From the NCBI RefSeq assembly GCF_907164915.1, contig NC_061866.1:43960320-44024319 (forward strand): DNA of 64,000 nt. The letters are read 5' to 3'. The position numbers and the translations under genes are program-made. Each line of letters opens with the position of its first letter. The stretch's first letter is position 1. This document shows, piece after piece, positions 12,694 through 22,906 of the stretch. The DNA is from Impatiens glandulifera (lineage: Eukaryota > Streptophyta > Magnoliopsida > Ericales > Balsaminaceae). Under the pieces are notes generated by a model. It was given only the letters and a program-made list of their open reading frames with translations, had not been told where the DNA came from and did not search any database.

Positions 12694-14199
12694 ATGGCCA
12701 ATATTAGAGCACATAGTATTCTTTGCACATTAGCCCTTTGTCTCATGGCTGCTGCTTTGGCAGCTGCAGACTATGGCGACAACCATTATTACCACAAGTC
12801 TCCGCATCACCATAATAAGTCGCCTTCATGGTTGCCTCCATATCTTTACAAATCTCCACCACCACCGTCTTATATCTATAAATCTCCACCTCCACCATCT
12901 TATGTCTACTCGTCTCCTCCACCACCTTCTTACGTTTATAAATCCCCACCTCCACCAACCTACATTTACAAATCGCCCCCGCCTCCTCCATATGTATACT
13001 CGTCTCCACCGCCGCCGCCTTATGTTTACAAATCTCCTCCACCACCTCCATATGTGTACTCATCCCCTCCTCCACCACCTTATGTTTACAAGTCTCCTCC
13101 ACCACCTCCATATGTGTATTCATCCCCTCCTCCACCACCTTACGTTTACAAGTCTCCTCCACCACCTCCATATGTATACTCATCTCCACCGCCGCCGCCT
13201 TATGTTTACAAATCTCCTCCACCACCTCCATATGTGTACTCATCCCCTCCTCCACCACCTTACGTTTACAAGTCTCCTCCACCACCTCCATATGTATACT
13301 CATCTCCACCGCCGCCGCCTTATGTTTACAAATCTCCTCCACCACCTCCATATGTGTACTCATCCCCTCCTCCACCACCTTACGTTTACAAGTCTCCTCC
13401 ACCACCTCCATATGTGTACTCATCCCCTCCTCCACCACCTTACGTTTACAAGTCTCCTCCACCACCTCCATATGTATACTCGTCCCCACCGCCGCCGCCT
13501 TATGTTTACAAATCTCCTCCACCACCTCCATATGTGTACTCATCCCCTCCTCCACCACCTTACGTTTACAAGTCTCCTCCACCACCTCCATATGTGTACT
13601 CATCCCCTCCTCCACCACCTTACGTTTACAAGTCTCCTCCACCACCTCCATATGTATACTCGTCCCCACCGCCGCCGCCTTATGTTTACAAATCTCCTCC
13701 ACCACCTCCATATGTGTACTCATCCCCTCCTCCACCACCTTATGTTTATAAGTCTCCTCCTCCACCAGCATATGTGTACTCTTCCCCTCCTCCTCCATCT
13801 TACGTTTACAAGTCTCCTCCTCCACCAGCATATGTGTATTCTTCCCCTCCTCCTCCATCTTACGTTTACAAGTCTCCTCCTCCACCAGCATATGTGTACT
13901 CATCGCCTCCACCATCACCTTACGTTTACAAGTCTCCTCCTCCACCAGCATATGTATACTCTTCCCCTCCTCCTCCATCTTACGTTTACAAGTCTCCTCC
14001 TCCACCTGCATATGTGTACTCTTCCCCTCCTCCACCCGCATATGTGTACTCTTCCCCACCTCCACCACCTTATGCATATAAGTCTCCTCCACCACCTCTT
14101 TACGTTTACTCTTCCCCTCCTCCACCAACTTACATTTACAAGTCTCCTCCTCCACCTTATGTTTATAAGTCACCACCACCGCCTTCAAGTGTCTATTAA
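12694..14199 (+). CDS. EXT-a: classical Tyr-rich extensin, 501 aa
   Basis: Secreted wall structural glycoprotein. The start is the ATG at 12694, because an earlier in-frame ATG (12637) lies upstream of the TATA box. Residues 1-25 are a hydrophobic signal peptide ending LAAA before DYGDNHYYHK. A His/Lys-rich linker follows, then SPPPPPYVYK / SPPPPPYVYSS repeats to the C-terminus, SPPPPSSVY. In extensins the prolines become hydroxyproline and are arabinosylated, YVY forms intramolecular isodityrosine, and VYK takes part in peroxidase cross-linking between chains. The repeats are a strict 60-bp period from 12961 to about 14040. The 5' half uses P before YVY (SPPPPP), the last third uses A or S. 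The CDS is intronless with a 3' UTR intron. Its N-terminus (MANIRAHS) is the most distinct of the array. Confidence 0.95.
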   Translation: MANIRAHSILCTLALCLMAAALAAADYGDNHYYHKSPHHHNKSPSWLPPYLYKSPPPPSYIYKSPPPPSYVYSSPPPPSYVYKSPPPPTYIYKSPPPPPYVYSSPPPPPYVYKSPPPPPYVYSSPPPPPYVYKSPPPPPYVYSSPPPPPYVYKSPPPPPYVYSSPPPPPYVYKSPPPPPYVYSSPPPPPYVYKSPPPPPYVYSSPPPPPYVYKSPPPPPYVYSSPPPPPYVYKSPPPPPYVYSSPPPPPYVYKSPPPPPYVYSSPPPPPYVYKSPPPPPYVYSSPPPPPYVYKSPPPPPYVYSSPPPPPYVYKSPPPPPYVYSSPPPPPYVYKSPPPPPYVYSSPPPPPYVYKSPPPPAYVYSSPPPPSYVYKSPPPPAYVYSSPPPPSYVYKSPPPPAYVYSSPPPSPYVYKSPPPPAYVYSSPPPPSYVYKSPPPPAYVYSSPPPPAYVYSSPPPPPYAYKSPPPPLYVYSSPPPPTYIYKSPPPPYVYKSPPPPSSVY

Positions 14200-14225
14200 G
14201 ACATTAAGAAACTTATTTGATAAGT

Positions 14226-14329
14226 GTAAGTATGCATAATTTGTTTTGTTTAAGCATTTTCTTAACTTGTTTTTATTTTATTTTTTTATTTTTTTATTTT
14301 TTTTCTAAATCCATTTTTGTTTGTTTCAG
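14226..14329 (+). other. 3' UTR intron of EXT-a
   Basis: Donor GTAAGT and T-rich acceptor TTTCAG, beginning 27 bases after the stop codon. It is at the same place as the introns of the other copies, but this copy alone lacks AATAAA before the donor. Confidence 0.7.
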
Positions 14330-15449
14330 GTAACATGTCAATGGAAATAATATTTTCTACCTGCACCAATATTTCTATCTCAAACAAGGCAGGTGTTTGG
14401 AGAATAATCTTGATTCAAGTATTTCATAATATATAGTTTTCTTAATTATGAATTCTTTTATTTCTATTTTCTTTCAAATTACTGAACCATCATCCATTAT
14501 AAAGTTATCATACATTTTATTGGTTAACTTTGTCAACGTGGAACAAAGTTTCCTTTTATATGTTCTTTGGTTAACCAGTTTAATTTATTGCCAAAAATGA
14601 TGTTACTCATTCTTTAAACTATAATTGTCAAGGACATTTTGCACGAATTGTACCATACCGATGAGGTGAAGATCACAAACATTAAGAATGAAATAAAAAA
14701 ATATAAACGAGTTTATGACAATAATTATCGTAAGTTAAAATTATCAATAAAAAAATTAAACGGGTAAGCGATTCCGTTCGCACACTGAAATGCATGACCA
14801 AACTAATAACGTCAATGTCGATGTCATTTTCCACCTCTACCTCCTTATCCGAGGATTATCTACCTCATAATTCAAAGTGAAAATCATGGCAGGTCAATCT
14901 CTTACGAGAACTAAATGTGTAAGCGAATCGGTTTACACACTGAAATGCATTACCAAAATAATAACGTTGTTTTGAGATATTTCAAACAGTCGGCTTCGGT
15001 TGGTTCACTAAAAAATCATTGCTAAATAATATAAATATTCCTAAAATCTATTTAAAAACTAAAAATATAAGCAATAATAATAAAATGCATATCAATCTGT
15101 TTAACATAGTTATTTGTTTGAGAATTTAACCGCTAAGAGAGATGTGTATTTAAAATGTTATATTTGTACAAAAATGCTTAAACTTAACATTTACTTAATA
15201 AGTATGATTAAATTATATTATCCGTGTTACCATTTATTTCATGTGTAGATGCTGTTTAGAAAATTATATGAAAACAATCTAAGTGTGTAAAATTTATGTA
15301 TGATGGCAATTCTTAAATTATTCATGTTCTTATTTAAAATAAATATATTATGTATGTTTAAAATGTTAATCTAAGTAAATTATTTCTTAGTACAAATATG
15401 ATGAAAACAATACACAATATATGGAGAATCTTGTAAATGTAACAGTGGT
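14330..15449. other. 3' flank of EXT-a and unique intergenic DNA
   Basis: No gene. Two direct repeats of about 48 bp (14764-14811 and 14919-14966, both containing CACACTGAAATGCAT) lie 155 bp apart. The rest is AT-rich. Confidence 0.5.
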
Positions 15450-15727
15450 CACTACATCAAAAAGCATGACGCTTAAAAGAATTTGTCAGATGTATATTAG
15501 CGTCGCTATAAAATTTATCGACATTTAACTTAGTGTCGTTATAAGTGATAACAAAATTATTACCGACACATAATCTTCCGCCGATATGATGTAATTATTT
15601 AATTTTTTTGAGGGCATATAAAAGCGCCGGAAAATATTTACCGGCACATAATCTTATGCTCGTAAAACTATTTACCGACACATAAGCTAGCGCCGGTATG
15701 GAACAAGTATGTGCCGATAAAAAAACA
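15450..15727. mobile_element. CACTA-like non-autonomous element end with ACCGACACATAAT motifs
   Basis: The left edge reads CACTACATCAAAAAGC, similar in form to CACTA/EnSpm termini. Inside are repeated TTACCGACACATAATCTT and GCGCCGGTA motifs in both orientations, like subterminal repeats. No transposase is present. The assignment is inferred from pattern. Related blocks recur across the array. Confidence 0.38.
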
Positions 15728-15827
15728 TAATTCTCTATTGTAATTTTATTAATTTGAACAAGGTAGCCACAATGTAAAAACATTGATAAAATAAGCCATC
15801 AAATGTTTTCTACTCCATTAGATGTCA

Positions 15828-15880
15828 ATATATATTATATATATATAAATATATATTATATATATATATATATATATATT
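15828..15880. repeat. (TA)n microsatellite
   Basis: Nearly pure alternating TA with a few extra A or T interruptions. Confidence 0.85.
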
Positions 15881-15889
15881 CCTCTTCAA

Positions 15890-16855
15890 AAGTTAGTATG
15901 ATCCATCTCTTAGGTTGAGAGTTAATCGTTTTTTTCGAAAATTTACGAGCTCGATAACCTATTAGATAACGTAGTTAATTATTTATTATTATTCTTTTTT
16001 TTCGTTATGCTTAAATAAATTTTTATCATTTTTAATATATATAAATCTTAAAAAAAATAAATAAAAAAGAATGAATTCATCTCACCACATGCCAGTCTTT
16101 TTTAGTGCAATTGAACTCGACTTAAATAAAAACAACATTTTGTTCAATTCCTGAGAGCTTTCAATACCAATGTCACATTATTTATTTTTTTTTTTGAATA
16201 AAAACGATAAAAATAAAAGAGTCAACTATCACATAAGAAAACAAATCTCAATTTTATGCTTGATTGAAGATTATTTGAGCTAATTGGAGATTATGAAAAA
16301 AATCGCATAAATTAAACAATTAATACCAGATTTTATTTTTCTTGTATAACTAATATGTATTACAGTATTAGTATAAATGCCTAATAGTCCAACAACAATA
16401 AAACCATAAAACTAAGCCTGTCTTCAACTCTCCCCACACAGTTAAATACTTGATTTTGGATTGCCAATATTTTCCTATTTGACTTTTCTAGCTCATATTT
16501 TTTTTTTTATTTCAGTAGATAAATTCGCGAATCATCTCGTCCATAAGTCTCATAATCTTTATTGAAAAAAAATATGAACACCAATAATTATGAATGTCAC
16601 AAAGAATAGAGCAAATCTTCAAACTATCTTTCACCATTGCTAATGGATATTGCATAGAAAATAGAGAAACCTCATCCTCAACCAAAATATATGAGTTACG
16701 TCGTGTATGCTTCGACACATGTAGCGTTTATTGTCATCATTAATATTAATTGTTAGATATTTTTCAGTGTATAAAACATTATGGATTATGGAGTAAAGAT
16801 ACTCTTAAAAATTATAAAAAGTTAAAAAAGTTTTAGTCCTAGTTAACGATGACTC
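15890..16855. other. Distal upstream flank of EXT-b
   Basis: No gene. The segment from about 16080 aligns by eye with 20390-20990 (before EXT-c) and 24120-25020, so it is part of a duplicated unit. Confidence 0.6.
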
Positions 16856-16859
16856 TTTA

Positions 16860-17192
16860 CACCTCTGTTTTAGGTCTAATCTTAACAAATATTTGTTGTT
16901 TTGTCAAATAATTATTGTTTTTTTAGTGAGAATACCTATAATTAGAGGACCATGAGGATGACTTGTGTCCCACGAAGTACAAATGCTTTCTAAAATGAAG
17001 CTGGTTTCCATTATAATTAAGAGCTCTCTTTCTTTTATTTGGACAAGGTAAGCACGTCTTATAATAAAACTTCCACCTCTATTAAAGTAATCTAAAGTCA
17101 ATTATTAAATTAAAATCTTATATATATCTATTTAATAGAAAAATATATATTTTATAAAGTGTTAAATTCTATGGGTAATATGACTATATATA
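16860..17192 (+). promoter_or_regulatory. Promoter of EXT-b
   Basis: Shared block (GAGAATACCTATAATTAGAG, GACTTGTGTCCCACGAAG, GCACGTCTTAT) and a TATA box TATATATA at 17185-17192, 45 bp before the ATG. Confidence 0.7.
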
Positions 17193-17236
17193 GGATGTGT
17201 CCTGCCATTGCAAGACATCATCCCCTCCGTTTAGCA

Positions 17237-19111
17237 ATGGCCACGCATGGATCATATAGTACTCTTTGCGCCCTGGCCTTTTGTCTAATGGCTGCTACTT
17301 TGGCAGCGGCAGATTATGGCGACAATCATTACAAACACAAGTCTCCTCAACACCATTATAAGTCTCCTTCATCATCGTGGTTGCCTCCATATATTTATAA
17401 ATCTCCACCACCGCCATCGTCTTATATCTATTCATCTCCTCCACCATCACCTTATGTTTACAAGTCACCTCCGCCTCCTCCTTATGTCTACTCGTCTCCA
17501 CCACCGCCACCTTACATTTATAAATCTCCTCCTCCTCCTCCTTATGTTTACACATCTCCACCACCACCACCCTATGTTTACAAATCTCCACCACCACCTC
17601 CCTATGTTTACTCTTCTCCTCCTCCACCACCTTACGTTTACAAGTCTCCTCCACCCCCTCCTTACGTTTACTCATCCCCTCCTCCACCACTTTACGTTTA
17701 CAAGTCACCTCCTCCACCACCTTACGTTTATAAGTCACCTCCTCCACCTGCATATGTATACTCTTCTCCTCCTCCACCACAATACGTTTACAAGTCACCT
17801 CCTCCACCTGCATATGTGTACTCTTCCCCGCCACCACCATCTTACGTTTACAAGTCACCTCCTCCACCTGCATATGTGTACTCTTCCCCTCCTCCACCAT
17901 CTTACGTTTACAAGTCACCTCCTCCACCTGCATACGTTTACAAGTCACCTCCTCCACCTGCATACGTTTACAAGTCACCTCCTCCACCTGCATACGTGTA
18001 CTCTTCTCCTCCTCCACCATCTTACGTTTACAAATCTCTTCCTCCACCTGCATATGTTTACAAGTCACCTCCTCCACCTGCATATGTGTACTCTTCCCCT
18101 CCTCCACCATCTTACGTTTACAAGTCACCTCCTCCACCTGCATACGTTTATAAGTCACCTCCTCCACCTGCATATGTATACTCTTCCCCTCCTCCACCAT
18201 CTTACGTTTACAAGTCTCCTCCCCCACCTTCATACATTTACAAGTCCCCTCCTCCACCTGCATATGTATACTCTTCCCCTCCTCCACCATCTTACGTTTA
18301 CAAGTCACCTCCTCCACCTGCATATGTTTACAAGTCACCTCCTCCACCTGCATATGTGTACTCTTCCCCTCCTCCACCATCATACATTTACAAGTCACCT
18401 CCTCCACATGCATACGTTTACAAGTCACCTCCTCCACCTGCATACGTGTACTCTTCTCCTCCACCCCCTCCTTACGTTTACAAATCTCCTCCTCCACCTG
18501 CATATGTTTACAAGTCACCTCCTCCACCTGCATATGTGTACTCTTCCCCTCCTCCACCATCATACATTTACAAGTCACCTCCTCCACCTGCATACGTTTA
18601 CAAGTCACCTCCTCCACCTGCATACGTGTACTCTTCCCCTCCACCCCCTCCTTACGTTTACAAATCTCCTCCTCCACCAGCATACGTTTACAAGTCACCT
18701 CCTCCACCTGCATATGTGTACTCTTCCCCTCCTCCACCATCTTATGTTTACAAGTCACCTCCTCCACCTGCATATGTTTACAAGTCACCTCCTCCACCTG
18801 CATATGTTTACAAGTCACCTCCTCCACCTGCATATGTGTACTCTTCCCCTCCTCCACCATCTTACGTTTACAAGTCTCCTCCTCCACCTTCATACATTTA
18901 CAAGTCCCCTCCTCCACCTGCATATGTGTACTCTTCCCCTCCTCCACCATCTTACGTTTACAAGTCACCTCCTCCACCATCTTACGTTTACAAGTCACCT
19001 CCTCCACCTGCATATGTTTACAAGTCACCTCCTCCACCTGCATATGTGTACTCTTCCCCTCCTCCACCATCTTACGTTTACAAGTCACCTCCTCCTCCGA
19101 GTGTTTATTAA
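17237..19111 (+). CDS. EXT-b: classical Tyr-rich extensin, 624 aa
   Basis: Longest copy in the window. The start ATG 17237 gives MATHGSYSTLCALAFCLMAA and a signal peptide ending near residue 25 (LAAA/DYGDNHY). Upstream in-frame codons lie at or before the TATA box. After a His-rich linker and SSSWLPPYIYK, the repeats run as SPPPPPYVYSS in the first quarter and then SPPPPAYVYK / SPPPPAYVYSS / SPPPPSYVYK to the terminal SPPPPSVY. YVY and VYK cross-link motifs are dense throughout. A recent internal duplication is visible: 18361-18540 and 18541-18720 differ at about four sites. Both flanks align with those of EXT-c, making these two sister copies. There is no frameshift or stop. Confidence 0.95.
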   Translation: MATHGSYSTLCALAFCLMAATLAAADYGDNHYKHKSPQHHYKSPSSSWLPPYIYKSPPPPSSYIYSSPPPSPYVYKSPPPPPYVYSSPPPPPYIYKSPPPPPYVYTSPPPPPYVYKSPPPPPYVYSSPPPPPYVYKSPPPPPYVYSSPPPPLYVYKSPPPPPYVYKSPPPPAYVYSSPPPPQYVYKSPPPPAYVYSSPPPPSYVYKSPPPPAYVYSSPPPPSYVYKSPPPPAYVYKSPPPPAYVYKSPPPPAYVYSSPPPPSYVYKSLPPPAYVYKSPPPPAYVYSSPPPPSYVYKSPPPPAYVYKSPPPPAYVYSSPPPPSYVYKSPPPPSYIYKSPPPPAYVYSSPPPPSYVYKSPPPPAYVYKSPPPPAYVYSSPPPPSYIYKSPPPHAYVYKSPPPPAYVYSSPPPPPYVYKSPPPPAYVYKSPPPPAYVYSSPPPPSYIYKSPPPPAYVYKSPPPPAYVYSSPPPPPYVYKSPPPPAYVYKSPPPPAYVYSSPPPPSYVYKSPPPPAYVYKSPPPPAYVYKSPPPPAYVYSSPPPPSYVYKSPPPPSYIYKSPPPPAYVYSSPPPPSYVYKSPPPPSYVYKSPPPPAYVYKSPPPPAYVYSSPPPPSYVYKSPPPPSVY

Positions 19112-19137
19112 AACTCCAATACAATTATTCAATAAAT

Positions 19138-19212
19138 GTGAGTACATATAATTTTTCTTTTAATTATTTAAAAAAAGCTAAAGTTTAAGTGATCTATATT
19201 ATTTGTTTGCAG
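19138..19212 (+). other. 3' UTR intron of EXT-b
   Basis: AATAAAT/GTGAGT donor and TTTGCAG acceptor, 75 bp long, starting 26 bases after the stop. Confidence 0.75.
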
Positions 19213-20945
19213 ATGAAAGATTTATGGAGATAATATTTCGACATACAAGATTATTTCTATCTCAAAGAAGACAATTATATGGAGAATTGTGACTGTTTAA
19301 ATGATGCATAATAGTTTTCTTATTTGTTCTTGTGTGGATAATATCATTATTTCCTTTTAATTTTATGAACCATATTATTTTAAAGTTCTTATATTTTATT
19401 GTTTAACAATGTCAACATGGAATGAAGTAACATTAAAAAAAACTCTTTCAATGTTCAACGTGGAAAGAAGTAACCATGTCAATGTGGAACCATGTTTTTT
19501 TTATATGTTGTTTGCCATTCTTGTCAAAACTATGTAAACTATTACTAATTTAAACTAGAACTAGAACTCACAAGTAGATAAGAATTTAAAAATTGAAATA
19601 TATCTTTAATATCTAGTAAATTATAATATTTATTATCGCTGTATTGATAATGTTACCCTACACGACGATGAATCTGGACAAGAATCAACAGTGTCTTGTG
19701 GTAGACCGAACCACCACCTTCTGACACTTTTGTTAGTCCTAGATAGAATATTTAAATATTACAAATTTGTCAATCAGCCTCACGTTTTCACTTAAAGATC
19801 AACCATAATTAATAATGATAATACAATGTATAACATGAATAAGAGATTGAACAAAATTATTAGTGAGTTGAATTATAATAGTTCATATTGTTGTCTTCGA
19901 ACATTTTGTGACTTGTGAGTACCACATCAACTGTCATCACTTAGATTAGTTTGAAATTATTTTTTTCTAACAATTTGCAAAATTTAAAAGTTGAGAATTG
20001 ATCAATTTTAACCTACAAGCATTAATATTGGTTATTGAATAACTCACTTAATTTTTGGAATAAGCAAATAGAGTCTTTATTCCATAGGGAGTGAATTCAC
20101 GCAAACACTTCTATTTTTCATGCTAAATTTCCAAAATCATTACCTAATACGCATCTACGAAGATCACCAACTTTAAATCTCAGACAAAGAATAATTGGGT
20201 TATAACCATGTCAATGATATTGTCATAATTAACAAGGTTTCCTTACCACCATCAATTTCAAAAACCACACTAACTAGCATCACACTTTCTTGAGTTTAAA
20301 AACCGCCAGTGGCCCAAAAAATATCATAATGACATTATATGTCAATATATATGTTACTATGTTATTACTCTTGAAAAAGTTAGAATGAATCCATCTTACC
20401 ACATGACAGTCTTTTCTGTCCAATTGAACTCCACTTAAATAAGAACAACATTTTGTTCAATTCCTTAGAGCTTCCAATACCAATGTCACATTATTCTTTT
20501 GTATATGAATGATAAAAAATAAAAGAGTAAAATATCATGTAAGAATAGATCTCAGTCCTATGCATGCATGATTGAAGATTAATTGAGCTAATCGAAGATT
20601 ATGAGAAAATGATTAAATCAAACAATCAATCCCTGATTTTATTTTACTTGTATAGCTCATATGTATTAGTATAAATACCTAGAAGAATAATGATAACGGA
20701 TCTATATAAGAGAAAAAATTGTTAACACAACCTTCAAACATATTCTTAATTTTAATTAACTTAATATCACAGAAATACAAAATAACTTGTGCAAGTCTTC
20801 AAACTATCTTTCACCATTTATAATGGTTTTGAATAGAAAATAGTGAAACCTCGTCCTCACCCAATATGTTTGACTCATGGGACAAACATATCGTGCCTGC
20901 TTCAACGAATCGTATTGCTATCGTCAATATTATTTGTTAGATATT
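19213..20945. repeat. 3' flank of EXT-b, duplicated after EXT-c
   Basis: Aligns by eye with 22907-24900. Relative to that copy it lacks about 60 bp near 19840 and about 225 bp near 20680. The second gap has CTAG at both ancestral ends, suggesting microhomology-mediated loss. No gene is seen. Confidence 0.65.
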
Positions 20946-20949
20946 TTCC

Positions 20950-21334
20950 AGTTTATAAAACATTATGGATTATGGAGTAAAAATCTCATTGTAAAGATGC
21001 ACTAAAAAATTATGAAAGTTAAAAAGGTTTTAGTCCTAGTTAAACAACTCTATCACCTCTGTTTTATGTTTAATCTAAACAAATAATTGTTTTTTTGTCT
21101 ATTAATTATTGTTTTTTTTAGTGAGAATACGTATAATTAGAGGACCATGAGGATGACTTGTGTCCCACTAAGTACAAATGCTTCCTACAATTAAGTTGGT
21201 TTCATTATAAGAGAGCTCTCTCTCTTTTATTTTATTTATTTGGGTAATGTAAGAACGTCTTATATACATATATATTTAATAGAAAAAGGAATATTTTAAA
21301 AAGAGTTAAATTCGGGGTAATAGGACTATATATA
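20950..21334 (+). promoter_or_regulatory. Promoter of EXT-c
   Basis: Near copy of the EXT-b promoter, with the block GACTTGTGTCCCACTAAG and a TATA box TATATATA at 21327-21334, 45 bp before the ATG. Confidence 0.7.
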
Positions 21335-21378
21335 GGATGTTTCCTGCCATTGCAAGACATCATCCCCTCCGTATAGCA

Positions 21379-22806
21379 ATGGCCACCCATGGATCATATA
21401 GTACTCTTTGCACCCTGGCCTTTTGTCTAATGGCTGCTGCTTTGGCAGCGGCAGATTATGGCGACAATCATTACAAACACAAGTCTCCTCATCACCATTA
21501 TAAGTCTCCTTCATCATCGTGGTTGCCTCCATATATTTATAAATCTCCACCACCGCCATCGCCTTATATCTATTCATCTCCTCCACCACCACCTTATGTT
21601 TACAAGTCACCTCCGCCTCCTCCTTATGTTTATTCGTCTCCACCACCACCACCTTACATTTATAAATCTCCTCCTCCACCTCCTTATGTTTACACATCTC
21701 CACCACCACCACCACCATATGTTTACAAATCTCCACCACCACCTCCCTATGTTTACTCTTCTCCTCCTCCACCACCTTACGTTTACAAGTCTCCTCCACC
21801 CCCTCCTTACGTTTACTCATCCCCTCCTCCACCACCTTACATTTATAAGTCACCTCCTCCACCTGCATATGTATACTCTTCTCCTCCTCCACCACAATAC
21901 GTTTACAAGTCACCTCCTCCACCTGCATATGTGTACTCTTCCCCTCCACCACCATCTTACGTTTATAAGTCACCTCCTCCACCTGTATATGTGTACTCTT
22001 CACCTCCTCCTCCATCTTACATTTACAAGTCTCCTCCTCCACCTGCATACGTGTACTCTTCCCCTCCTCCACCATCTTACATTTACAAATCTCCTCCTCC
22101 ACCTGCATACGTTTATAAGTCACCTCCTCCACCTGCATATGTGTACTCTTCCCCTCCTCCACCATCATACATTTACAAGTCACCTCCTCCACCTGCATAC
22201 GTGTACTCTTCACCTCCTCCACCATCTTACGTTTACAAGTCACCTCCTCCACCTGCATATGTATACTCTTCCCCTCCTCCACCATCTTACGTTTACAAGT
22301 CTCCTCCTCCACCTTCATACATTTATAAGTCCCCTCCTCCACATGCATATGTGTACGCTTCCCCTCCTCCACCATCTTACGTTTACAAGTCACCTCCTCC
22401 ACCGGCATATGTGTACTCTTCCCCTCCTCCACCATCATACATTTACAAGTCACCTCCTCCACCTGCATACGTTTACAAGTCACCTCCTCCACCTGCATAC
22501 GTGTACTCTTCCCCTCCACCCCCTCCTTACGTTTACAAATCTCCTCCTCCACCTGCATATGTGTACTCTTCCCCTCCTCCACCATCTTATGTTTACAAGT
22601 CACCTCCTCCACCTGCATATGTGTACTCTTCCCCTCCTCCACCATCTTACGTTTACAAGTCTCCTCCTCCACCTTCATACATTTACAAGTCCCCTCCTCC
22701 ACAATCTTACGTTTACAAGTCCCCTCCTCCACCTGCAGATGTGTATTCTTCCCCTCCTCCACCATCTTACGTTTACAAGTCACCTCCTCCTCCGAGTGTT
22801 TATTAA
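21379..22806 (+). CDS. EXT-c: classical Tyr-rich extensin, 475 aa
   Basis: Sister of EXT-b: the signal peptide (MATHGSYSTLCTLAFCLMAA) and linker are almost the same, and the repeats have the same order of SPPPPPYVYSS first, then SPPPPAYVYSS / SPPPPSYIYK. The start ATG 21379 is chosen over the in-frame ATG at 21337, which sits just after the TATA box and is probably not transcribed. It is shorter than EXT-b by about 150 residues, the kind of length change expected from unequal exchange between repeats. One repeat has lost a cross-link tyrosine (ADVYSS). It ends SPPPPSVY with TAA. The protein is expected in the wall after secretion, proline hydroxylation and arabinosylation. Confidence 0.95.
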   Translation: MATHGSYSTLCTLAFCLMAAALAAADYGDNHYKHKSPHHHYKSPSSSWLPPYIYKSPPPPSPYIYSSPPPPPYVYKSPPPPPYVYSSPPPPPYIYKSPPPPPYVYTSPPPPPPYVYKSPPPPPYVYSSPPPPPYVYKSPPPPPYVYSSPPPPPYIYKSPPPPAYVYSSPPPPQYVYKSPPPPAYVYSSPPPPSYVYKSPPPPVYVYSSPPPPSYIYKSPPPPAYVYSSPPPPSYIYKSPPPPAYVYKSPPPPAYVYSSPPPPSYIYKSPPPPAYVYSSPPPPSYVYKSPPPPAYVYSSPPPPSYVYKSPPPPSYIYKSPPPHAYVYASPPPPSYVYKSPPPPAYVYSSPPPPSYIYKSPPPPAYVYKSPPPPAYVYSSPPPPPYVYKSPPPPAYVYSSPPPPSYVYKSPPPPAYVYSSPPPPSYVYKSPPPPSYIYKSPPPQSYVYKSPPPPADVYSSPPPPSYVYKSPPPPSVY

Positions 22807-22832
22807 AACTCTAGTACAATTATTCAATAAAT

Positions 22833-22906
22833 GTGAGTACATATAATTTTTCTTTTAATTATTTAAAAAAGCTTAAGTTTAGGTGATCTATATTATTTGT
22901 TTGCAG
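22833..22906 (+). other. 3' UTR intron of EXT-c
   Basis: AATAAAT/GTGAGT donor, TTTGCAG acceptor, 74 bp. Confidence 0.75.

Noticed and set aside
12743..14188. Long antisense ORFs across every extensin (about 190 to 610 codons, Cys/Lys/Val/Glu repeats)
   Set aside because: The sense repeats (CCT, CCA, TAC, AAG, TCA) rarely create stops on the opposite strand, so openness is a composition effect. There are no plausible promoters, start contexts or splice signals, and the peptides are simple mirrors of the extensin period.
17316..19151. Second plus-frame ORFs (Leu/His-rich) through every extensin, all ending NKCEY shortly after the true stop
   Set aside because: The shared ending follows from the conserved 3' UTR, not from selection on this frame. 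The signal peptide, linker and the P/Y/K repeat frame identify the real one.
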